From Aequorivita sp. UBA3180 (lineage in GTDB: Bacteria; Bacteroidota; Bacteroidia; Flavobacteriales; Flavobacteriaceae), in the NCBI GenBank assembly GCA_002364215.1, contig DEXQ01000015.1, positions 156,158 through 220,157 on the forward strand: a stretch of DNA of 64,000 bases, read 5' to 3'. Made by a program: the position numbers and the translations under genes. Of the stretch, positions 41,117 through 48,277 are shown piece by piece (positions within the stretch are counted from its first letter, which is position 1; each line of letters begins with the position of its first letter). Under the pieces are notes generated by a model. It ran no database searches and was not told the origin of the DNA. It saw only the letters and a program-made list of their open reading frames with translations.

Positions 41117-42379
41117 ATGAAAGAGAAAATTAAAATAGAAAATATTGATGGACAGCTATTTGAAATAAAAATAGTTGAGCCAGACGATTACAAACCTGCT
41201 TCTTTCACACACTACCTTCAAAATAACACAAACGGAATTTCTAAATTTTATAAAAAAGATGCTTTGGCATATGTCAAGGAAATTCTAGAAAAGCAATATC
41301 CTTTAGAGAATATCACGAACAAATTTGCGGAAGAAGCATTACAATACTTGATTTTTGATTTAAAAAAAAACGTTCCATTTCCCGCTCCTGAAAAGCCAAG
41401 TTTTAAATTTATAGATCTTTTTGCAGGAATTGGTGGTTTCCGCTTGGCCTTTCAAAATCTTGGAGGTAATTGTGTTTTCACAAGCGAGTGGGATAAATAT
41501 TCAAAACAAACTTATAAAGCAAACTTTGGAGAAATACCATTTGGAGATATTACTAAAGACAAAACAAAAAATTACATCCCAGATGATTTCGATGTATTAT
41601 GTGCTGGGTTTCCATGTCAAGCATTTTCAATTGCTGGCAGAAGAGGTGGATTTGAAGACACTAGAGGAACCTTATTCTTCGACGTTGCTGAAATAATTAA
41701 AAAGAAACAACCAAAAGCAATTTTTTTAGAAAATGTAAAAGGCCTGCGAAATCACGACAAAGGAAAAACTCTGGCTACTATTCTAAATGTTTTACGAGAA
41801 GACTTGAATTACTACGTACCCGAACCCCAAATATTAAACGCAAAGGAATTCGGTGTTCCACAGAATAGAGAACGTATTTTTATTGTTGGGTTTCGAAAAG
41901 ATTTGGGGATTGAAGAATTCCAATATCCTGAACCCACTGATAAATCTGCTATATTGGAAGATATTTTAGAAGAACAAGAGGTTTCAGTAAAATATTATCT
42001 TTCTACAACTTATCTACAGACTTTAAAAAATCATAGAGCCCGCCATGAAAGTAAAGGCAATGGGTTTGGTTATGAAATAATTCCACAGGACGGAATCGCA
42101 AACGCTGTAGTTTGTGGAGGAATGGGAAGAGAGCGAAATTTAGTGCTTGACGAACGATTGACTAATTTTAAGCCCATAACAAATATTTCTGGTAATGTTA
42201 ATCGTGAAGGAGTGCGTAAAATGACACCTCGTGAATGGGCGAGACTTCAAGGTTTTCCTGATAATTTCAAAATAGTTGTTTCTGATGCGCAGGCTTATAA
42301 GCAGTTTGGAAATTCTGTGGCAGTTCCAGCTATACAGGCTATGGCTATAAAAATAATTGAAAAACTTGACTTCAGATGA
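41117..42379 (+). CDS. DNA (cytosine-5) methyltransferase of an HpaII-like restriction-modification system
   Basis: This C5-cytosine methyltransferase has 420 aa. After a non-catalytic N-terminal part (about 1-100) the motifs follow in order: I FIDLFAGIGGFRLAFQNLGG, IV with catalytic C167 in GFPCQAFSIAGRRGGFEDTRG, VI AIFLENVKGL, VIII FGVPQNRERIFIVGFRKD, IX REWARLQGFPDNF, X QFGNSVAVPAIQAMA. The target recognition region lies at about 270-345. By its partner the probable target is CCGG. The ATG at 41117 is chosen over the GTG at 41093. Its stop overlaps the endonuclease ATG by 4 bp (ATGA), so translation is coupled. It is visibly AT-richer than the flanks. Confidence 0.94.
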   Translation: MKEKIKIENIDGQLFEIKIVEPDDYKPASFTHYLQNNTNGISKFYKKDALAYVKEILEKQYPLENITNKFAEEALQYLIFDLKKNVPFPAPEKPSFKFIDLFAGIGGFRLAFQNLGGNCVFTSEWDKYSKQTYKANFGEIPFGDITKDKTKNYIPDDFDVLCAGFPCQAFSIAGRRGGFEDTRGTLFFDVAEIIKKKQPKAIFLENVKGLRNHDKGKTLATILNVLREDLNYYVPEPQILNAKEFGVPQNRERIFIVGFRKDLGIEEFQYPEPTDKSAILEDILEEQEVSVKYYLSTTYLQTLKNHRARHESKGNGFGYEIIPQDGIANAVVCGGMGRERNLVLDERLTNFKPITNISGNVNREGVRKMTPREWARLQGFPDNFKIVVSDAQAYKQFGNSVAVPAIQAMAIKIIEKLDFR

Positions 42380-43455
42380 TTACAGGGAATAAAGGAGAGT
42401 GGAGTGAAATTTATACACTTCTTAAAATCATATCAGACAAAAAGTTATTTGCTGGAAATAGTGATTTGAATAAAATAGAAGGACTCATTTTTCCTATAAT
42501 TAAAATACTTCGGGATGAATCAAACGGTACATACGAATACGGCTATAAAAGTAATTTAGTATTTATAAAAGGTACCGAAGAAAAATTTAGTGTACCAATT
42601 GTTCAATTTCAAGAGAAAGCCGTGTTTCTGCTCTCCAAATTAAAAGAAACAACATCCACCACTTTTTCTATTCCCGAAATTGAAGTATTCATCAATTCTT
42701 TTAATTGTGTTTCACTCAAAGCAAAATCATCTATTAAGAGTGATATTAGAATTGTTATTCACGATCAGAGAACTGGCACAACACCTGAATTAGGATTTAG
42801 CATAAAATCTCAATTAGGAAAGCCTTCAACCTTATTTAATCCATCCCAAGGTTCAAATTTTATCTTCCAAATTAATAATATAGTTTTAAATGAAAAAGAA
42901 ATTGAATTGATTAATTCAATCAAAAGCCGGAGCAAAATTCAAGACAGAGTTAAAGCAATCGTACAAAAAGGAGGTCAGTTAAAATTTATAAAAAATGAAG
43001 GGACAATCTTTCAAAATAACTTGACACTTATAGATAGCCTATTGCCAAAAATTTTATCTGAAATTATTGTGAATTTTAGCACTTCAAATTATAATAAACT
43101 TAGTGATTTAGTACGCGAGATTGAATTGAAAAATCCCCTAAATTTCGACAAATCGAGCAATCACTTTTTCTACAATTATAAAATTAAAAGATTACTTTCA
43201 GATATTGCACTTGGAATGGTTCCTACAACTGTTTGGACAGGAAAACTTGACAGCACTGGAGGGTATTTAGTTGTGAAAGAAAATGGAGAAATACTTTGTT
43301 ATCACATTTATAACAGAAATGAATTTGAAGATTATCTTCTTACCAATACAAAAATTATTAATCCAAGTTCTACTCGATTAAAATTTGGTAAGATATATAA
43401 TGAAAATAATCAATTTTATATAAAATTGAATTTGCAAATTAGATTTTTAAAGTAA
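42376..43455 (+). CDS. HpaII-like type II restriction endonuclease
   Basis: This 359-aa protein starts with MITGNKGEWSEIYTLLKIIS, the conserved beginning of the HpaII restriction enzyme family (R.HpaII 358 aa, cuts CCGG). Also typical are LNKIEGLIFPIIKILRDES, IPEIEVFINSFNCVSLKAKS followed by the SDIRIVIHDQ segment, ELGFSIKSQLGKPSTLFNPS (candidate metal-dependent E..K catalytic stretch) and FIFQI. Family placement is from memory of these motifs; exact specificity would need testing. It overlaps the methyltransferase by 4 bp, and its stop shares a base with the next start (TAATG), tying three genes into one coupled unit. Confidence 0.85.
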   Translation: MITGNKGEWSEIYTLLKIISDKKLFAGNSDLNKIEGLIFPIIKILRDESNGTYEYGYKSNLVFIKGTEEKFSVPIVQFQEKAVFLLSKLKETTSTTFSIPEIEVFINSFNCVSLKAKSSIKSDIRIVIHDQRTGTTPELGFSIKSQLGKPSTLFNPSQGSNFIFQINNIVLNEKEIELINSIKSRSKIQDRVKAIVQKGGQLKFIKNEGTIFQNNLTLIDSLLPKILSEIIVNFSTSNYNKLSDLVREIELKNPLNFDKSSNHFFYNYKIKRLLSDIALGMVPTTVWTGKLDSTGGYLVVKENGEILCYHIYNRNEFEDYLLTNTKIINPSSTRLKFGKIYNENNQFYIKLNLQIRFLK

Positions 43456-45698
43456 TGGAGAATCAGTTACAGTTTAGAATAAGTTCGGGTTTAAAAAACA
43501 TAATTGGGAGAGACTTAATTACAGATGATTTTATTGCAATTTTTGAACTTGTAAAAAACTCTTATGATGCTCACGCAACAAAAGTCTTGATTGAGTTTGA
43601 GAATATAAATACTTCCAAAGCTATTATAAGAATTACAGATAATGGTAAGGGAATGAATTATGATGATTTAATTAATAAATGGCTGTTTGTAGCTTATTCT
43701 GCAAAAAAGGATGGCACTGAAGATATTGATTATAGAAATAAAATTCAAAGCAAAACTTTTTATGCAGGAGCAAAAGGAATAGGTCGTTTTTCTTGTGACA
43801 AATTAGGTTCAAAACTCATCTTAATAACTAAAAAAGATGAAGAAAATTCAAAAACTGAAAAGATTCAAGTTGATTGGCAGAATTTTGAAGAAGATACAAA
43901 AGACGAATTTATAAATATTGGGGTCAATCACTCTACTCTGTCAGAAAACCCCTCAATTTTTGAATCAGGTACCTTATTAGAAATATCAAACATTCGAAAT
44001 GATTCTGAATGGAATTATGAAAAACTAATTCGCCTGAAGAATTCATTGTCAAAATTGATAAACCCTTTTGAAAGTAATGAAGAAAGAGACTTTGAAATAG
44101 AAATAAAGGCAGATGATTATCTTGAATATGACAAAAAACAAGAATCATCTAACAAAAAAATTAATGGATTAGTTACTAATAATCTTTTAAATATTCTGAA
44201 TGAAAAAACAATAAAAATACGCTCTGAAATTTCAAGTAATGGAAAGAAATTAAAAACAGTAATAACTGATAACGGCATATGGTTGTTTACTGTAATTTCA
44301 AACAATATAAGCTACCCCTTATTAAGAGATATATTTGTAGAATTGTTTTATTTAAATAGAAGTGCCAAAAACAAATTCACTAGAACAATGGGAATTAGGA
44401 ACACAGAATACGGTTCTGTGTTTTTATATAAAAATGGAATAAGGGTTTATCCTTATGGAGAACCAGGCGCAGATCCTTTTGAACTTGATAAAAGACAACA
44501 GGCTCGTTTAGGTGACAGACTTGGCACACAACAATTAATTGGCAGAATAGAAATAAGCGGCAATAATGAAGATTTCAAAGAAACTACGAGCCGCGATGGC
44601 GGTTTAATAAAAAATCAGGCATATACCGAGCTTTTAGAATATTTCATAGATGTAATTGAAAGACTTGAGTTTTTTTGGCTCAGTATTTATAAGTATGGTA
44701 TAGATACAAAGGGGTATATTGAGAATGATAATTTGGAATTGAAAATAATAAAATCAATTCTTAAAATAAATAGTTCTGAAAATGATTTAAAAATTGATTA
44801 CAACCCAAACCTAATAAGTTTAATAACAGATGCTCAAAATGATAATGAGAATGCACTAACTTTAATAAAATCAATAGAAAAAATTGCAGAACAGTCTCAA
44901 AATCCAACTTTATTCACTAAAATTTCTAAAATAAAGAAAGCCTTAGAGGACGCATTAACAATAGCGGATATTGCAGAAGAAGAAATTAAAGAAAAAGATA
45001 AAGAACTTCAAGAACAAGAAAAACAAAATTTATTTCTAAAAGCATTAAAAAGTCAAGATTTTACAGAGTTAGTTAGTTTGATGCATCATATTGGCATTTC
45101 ATCTGGAATAATTAGTAATCACCTCCAAATATTAACTTACAAAATTGAAAATAACTTACCGATGAATAATGAAGATTTGAGGAGAAGCATTTCAATATTA
45201 AATCTTGAAAATCAAAAAATTCTTTCCATTTCTAGATTTGCAACCAAAGCAAATTTTAAACTTAACGCAGAAAATCAGAGGCTTGACTTAGTCGAATTCA
45301 TTGTTCAATATATTAATAACGTAGCTCTTTCATATTTGACTGGCATTTCAATTGATTTTAAAGTTCAGAATCATACTACCTTCTTAACAACATTTAAACC
45401 TTTGGAGCTAACAATGATTTTAGATAATTTAATCAATAATTCAAAGAAAGCTAAGGCCACAAAAATTAAAATTGAAATAGAAAAACATAACCAAAATCTC
45501 TTCGTCTATTTTAAAGATAATGGTATTGGAATATCTAAGTCAAATAAAAACAAAGTCTTCAAATTTGGATTTACAACAACAGGTGGCTCAGGATTAGGCT
45601 TAACTCATATAAAAGAAACACTAGAAAAAATTGGAGCAAAAATCGAATTATTGGAAAATGATGATGATTTTACTGTATTTTTATTATCGTTCAAGTAA
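43455..45698 (+). CDS. Double GHKL ATPase: Hsp90/MORC-like N-terminal module plus histidine-kinase-like C-terminal module
   Basis: This 747-aa protein carries two ATP-binding Bergerat folds. The first (about 1-200) has the N-box ELVKNSYDAHA (E31, N35, D38), D62NGKGM and AKGIGRFSCDKLGS (lid), as in Hsp90/MutL/MORC-type ATPases. A middle domain (about 200-480) holds YGEPGADPFELDKRQQARLG, another feature of this family. A coiled coil (about 495-535, EEEIKEKDKELQEQEKQN) follows. Then comes a DHp-like helix with H544-H545 (SLMHHIGISSGIISNHL), a possible phosphorylated histidine, and a second GHKL domain (N662 N-box, D688NGIGI, TTGGSGLGL). It is coupled to the endonuclease by TAATG, with the receiver gene 14 bp downstream. 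I know no named system with this arrangement. Confidence 0.85.
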   Translation: MENQLQFRISSGLKNIIGRDLITDDFIAIFELVKNSYDAHATKVLIEFENINTSKAIIRITDNGKGMNYDDLINKWLFVAYSAKKDGTEDIDYRNKIQSKTFYAGAKGIGRFSCDKLGSKLILITKKDEENSKTEKIQVDWQNFEEDTKDEFINIGVNHSTLSENPSIFESGTLLEISNIRNDSEWNYEKLIRLKNSLSKLINPFESNEERDFEIEIKADDYLEYDKKQESSNKKINGLVTNNLLNILNEKTIKIRSEISSNGKKLKTVITDNGIWLFTVISNNISYPLLRDIFVELFYLNRSAKNKFTRTMGIRNTEYGSVFLYKNGIRVYPYGEPGADPFELDKRQQARLGDRLGTQQLIGRIEISGNNEDFKETTSRDGGLIKNQAYTELLEYFIDVIERLEFFWLSIYKYGIDTKGYIENDNLELKIIKSILKINSSENDLKIDYNPNLISLITDAQNDNENALTLIKSIEKIAEQSQNPTLFTKISKIKKALEDALTIADIAEEEIKEKDKELQEQEKQNLFLKALKSQDFTELVSLMHHIGISSGIISNHLQILTYKIENNLPMNNEDLRRSISILNLENQKILSISRFATKANFKLNAENQRLDLVEFIVQYINNVALSYLTGISIDFKVQNHTTFLTTFKPLELTMILDNLINNSKKAKATKIKIEIEKHNQNLFVYFKDNGIGISKSNKNKVFKFGFTTTGGSGLGLTHIKETLEKIGAKIELLENDDDFTVFLLSFK

Positions 45699-45712
45699 AA
45701 AATATTAAAACT

Positions 45713-46111
45713 ATGAAAATATTAGTTTTTGAAGACTCGCCCGCAAAAATGCAATCTCTCGAAGAGTTGCTTAACCTTAAATTGAATCACGAATTTGACA
45801 AATCAATTTCTTTGACCATTCGTGAAGATGATACAATGCTGGAAAGCGACTTAGCAACTAATCAATTTTCAATAGTTTTAATTGATGACGATTTAGGAGA
45901 CGATTTATCAGGAAATTATGTAATAGAGCAGATACTAGCTATTTTAGATTCTACTCCAGAATCCAAAAATATTCCATTAGTATATTATTCAGCAGGTACT
46001 TCAGTAACAGAATTAAAAGAAAAATCTTCGGTTTTTGGAAAAATACCATGTGTAAGTTTTGAAAATTTAGGAGATTATATTTATAATTATATTAAAAATG
46101 AGTTTTCATAA
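45713..46111 (+). CDS. Stand-alone receiver-domain protein
   Basis: This 132-aa protein has a response-regulator receiver fold without output domain: acidic pair E7-D8 (ILVFEDSPAK), phosphoacceptor candidate D58 in IVLIDDDLGDD, a serine at about 93 (YYSAGTS) and lysine 110 (VFGKIP). The final helix is short. It is the likely phosphorylation partner of the adjacent double-GHKL protein (14 bp gap, same operon). The extra aspartates D59-D60 and an insertion after the phosphosite (GDDLSGNYVIEQIL) are unusual but keep the fold. Output must be by protein contact, perhaps with the endonuclease, methyltransferase or PLD protein. Confidence 0.8.
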   Translation: MKILVFEDSPAKMQSLEELLNLKLNHEFDKSISLTIREDDTMLESDLATNQFSIVLIDDDLGDDLSGNYVIEQILAILDSTPESKNIPLVYYSAGTSVTELKEKSSVFGKIPCVSFENLGDYIYNYIKNEFS

Positions 46112-46196
46112 TCATTTATTTACCTTATCAATTGTTTTGTATGTTATAAAAGTTAAATTTATTTATACTAGTTATAAGTACAATATTATGAAGATT

Positions 46197-46280
46197 GACT
46201 TTGCTTGGGAAGAAATCCCAAGCTAGAGCTGGCATCCAGAGCTCCTCGCCTATCTGGCAAGGAAGTCTCTTCCAAGCATA
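46197..46280 (+). ncRNA. Compact multi-hairpin GC-rich element, possible structured RNA
   Basis: In otherwise very AT-rich DNA, three adjacent hairpins are seen: GCTTGGGA-AGAAA-TCCCAAGC (46203-46223, 8 bp perfect), GAGC.TGG-CAT-CCA.GCTC (46226-46244), and TCCT-C-GCC-TATCT-GGC-A-AGGA (46243-46263, partly overlapping the second). An alternative long-range pairing exists between TGCTTGGGAAGA and TCTTCCAAGCA (46268-46278). It lies in the 235-bp gap between the receiver gene and the PLD gene. Strand, limits and transcription are unknown. I do not recognise a family. Confidence 0.45.
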
Positions 46281-46346
46281 ACTCTGTGTAAGATTTCACT
46301 GGTTAGGCCATTTCAACATTTAAAATAAGTATACAAGAAAAAAATC

Positions 46347-47201
46347 ATGGCTAAATTTTTAAAAGGAAACAATTTAAATGCAACACTGGAATGTTTATTT
46401 GAAAATGCTCAAAACAATATAATCTTAATCTCTCCCTACATAAAACTTCATGATAGATATAAAGCCACCCTTCTTAGAAAACGTGAAGACCACAATATAA
46501 GAATCACGGTTTTGTTTGGCAAAAATGAAGAGGACATGTCCAAAAGCATGAAGCAAGAAGACTTTGACTTCTTCAAACAATTTCCAAATATTGAAATATT
46601 ATACGAGAAAAGACTCCACGCCAAGTATTACGCCAATGAATCAAAGGCAATCTTAACCTCTATGAACCTCTACGGTTTCTCCCAAAATAACAATATAGAG
46701 GCGGGCATTTTAATGGAAAAAAATGCAATGACAGTTTTCACTGGAAGTAAAAATTTAGATGACGAAACCTGGCAATATTTTGCTACAGTTTTAGATCAGG
46801 CTGAGCTACTTTTTGAAAAGCAACCGGTTTATACCAAAAATATGTTAGGCATTAAAAAGTTTTCACAATCAGAGATAACCACAGATAAACTTTCTGAATT
46901 CTTTAATAACAAAGCATATAAAAAAGTTTCCAGAAAAACAGTACCAAGACAAAAAAAAGTAGCCAAAACAAACACAAATACCGCAATGGGCTATTGTATC
47001 AGAACTGGAAAAGAGATAGCCTTTAATGTCAAAAGCCCTATGGATTATGAAGCCTATAAAACATGGAACAAATACAAAGACCCCAATTTTCCTGAAAAAT
47101 ATTGCCATTATTCAGGCGAGCCTTCAAACGGAGAAACAAGTATGAGTAAACCTATATTAAACAAGTTTTGGAAAGAAGCAAAAGAGAAGTATAATTTTTA
47201 A
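46347..47201 (+). CDS. Phospholipase D-like (PLD) domain protein, putative nuclease
   Basis: This 284-aa protein has an N-terminal PLD-like domain (about 1-150): LECLFENAQNNIILISPYIK, then KRLHAKYYANE with H91, K93 and E98 at the HxKx4(D/E) positions, and ILTSMNLYGFSQNNNIE. Only one HKD-type motif is present, so a dimer would be needed for catalysis, as in Nuc/BfiI-type nucleases. A linker rich in lysine (about 185-212) precedes a C-terminal part with two cysteine-turn motifs, C217-IRTG and C253-HYSG, which may bind a metal or nucleic acid. No signal peptide. It is the last gene of the accessory island, 235 bp after the receiver gene, so membership in the same system is plausible but not proven. 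Confidence 0.8.
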   Translation: MAKFLKGNNLNATLECLFENAQNNIILISPYIKLHDRYKATLLRKREDHNIRITVLFGKNEEDMSKSMKQEDFDFFKQFPNIEILYEKRLHAKYYANESKAILTSMNLYGFSQNNNIEAGILMEKNAMTVFTGSKNLDDETWQYFATVLDQAELLFEKQPVYTKNMLGIKKFSQSEITTDKLSEFFNNKAYKKVSRKTVPRQKKVAKTNTNTAMGYCIRTGKEIAFNVKSPMDYEAYKTWNKYKDPNFPEKYCHYSGEPSNGETSMSKPILNKFWKEAKEKYNF

Positions 47202-47274
47202 GATAAAAAAGATTAATACTAATTCTATAAATAAATAATCCCATAACTAACAACCGGGCACCAACAATCCTTAC

Positions 47275-47325
47275 CCCATATCCCTCCCATACTTCCTCCG
47301 TACTTCTCCCATACTTCCCCGTATC
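47275..47325. repeat. Degenerate 11-bp-period array, right border of accessory island
   Basis: The unit CCCATACTTCC and variants (CCCATATCCCT, TCCGTACTTCT) recur so that the TA ends fall at 47280, 47291, 47302, 47313 and 47323 (period 11, 11, 11, 10). It is non-coding and lies beyond the PLD gene. It mirrors the array at 39850-39920 in period and G/C-rich core. Confidence 0.7.
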
Positions 47326-47375
47326 AAATCGTTTTTTTTACAAGAATATTCTTACTTTTAAAACAATTAATCCAC

Positions 47376-48185
47376 TTATTCCCCCTCAAAACTCCGAAAC
47401 CGCGTAAGCAAAACAAAAAACGCCCCATAGGAAATAAATCCAACAGCGGTAATAGCCATCAATATTCTCCCAAAGGTGGATTGATCCAAGAATTTAAAAG
47501 CATCCTGTATGCCCTTAATTTCGTGGTTGCCCGTATAAATTCCCGCGCGGAAAAAGAAATAGGCAATAATGGCCACTACAAAGGCACGGGCGTAAAACCC
47601 GAACTGCCCTACTGTTCTTATAATGGCCGCGCCTTTCCTTCCTTCCAAATTAAACTGATCCAACAACCCGCCCTTAATAACTCCAACGGTAAGTACAATC
47701 CCCTGCATGGTCAAAACAATACCAATGCCGATAAAAACGTAGCTTAAGGTTGTAGGTCCCAAAAAATCCAGATAGCGCGAGTTTGAGCTTTCCTCCATGG
47801 GATAGGTAAAAAGATGATAAAAACATAGAAAAGCCACGACTACATAGACTAGGCCCGTGGTAAAAAGACCAAAGCGGCGTAATTTCGCCTTGTAATCCGA
47901 ACCAATATTTTCAGGATCTTTAAAAGCTTGAAGAAACATCCAGAAAGAATAGCAAAGAAGACCTACGCCAAGGAGCAGCAATAATACCTGCCCGAAAGGT
48001 TGTTTTCTCAGGAACAATAGCGCCTGATTGGTGCCCGAACTATCACCTCCCATGTTCAAAGCTGCCATAAGAGAGAGCACTCCTATTACCACATAGATAA
48101 TGCCCTTGGACACAAAACCAATAACAGCAGCAGTTTTATACGATTTTTTCAAATTTGAAATGTGTTTATTGACAAACGCCCGCAA
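47376..48185 (-). CDS. DUF1206 membrane protein
   Basis: This 269-aa membrane protein has six hydrophobic segments in three similar pairs, the DUF1206 pattern: AVIGFVSKGIIYVVIGVLSL, then FGLFTTGLVYVVVAFLCFYH, then FGFYARAFVVAIIAYFFFRA; each pair ends in a segment like GLLCYSFWMFLQAF or AVGFISYGAFFVLLT. Function is unknown. No ATG is available at the N-terminus: translation probably begins at the TTG at 48185, since a stop lies in frame further out. It is a single gene, convergent with the island's last gene. Confidence 0.87.
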   Translation of the reverse strand: MRAFVNKHISNLKKSYKTAAVIGFVSKGIIYVVIGVLSLMAALNMGGDSSGTNQALLFLRKQPFGQVLLLLLGVGLLCYSFWMFLQAFKDPENIGSDYKAKLRRFGLFTTGLVYVVVAFLCFYHLFTYPMEESSNSRYLDFLGPTTLSYVFIGIGIVLTMQGIVLTVGVIKGGLLDQFNLEGRKGAAIIRTVGQFGFYARAFVVAIIAYFFFRAGIYTGNHEIKGIQDAFKFLDQSTFGRILMAITAVGFISYGAFFVLLTRFRSFEGE

Positions 48186-48277
48186 AGCTACAACTAGCGC
48201 TGATATTATTGATGGGAAAAGTTTTGGTGTCTCTTCAACCTAAGTCGTACTTTTACTTTGTAAGGCATAGCCTGACA

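Noticed and set aside
46197..46280. tRNA or tmRNA in the GC-rich hairpin element
   Set aside because: No cloverleaf, anticodon arm or T-loop GTTCGA-like sequence can be drawn; the hairpins are of different length and spacing.
40230..47201. Prophage or integrative conjugative element
   Set aside because: No integrase, terminase, capsid, relaxase or transfer genes are present, and no tRNA or direct-repeat attachment site was found; only the base composition and border arrays suggest transfer.
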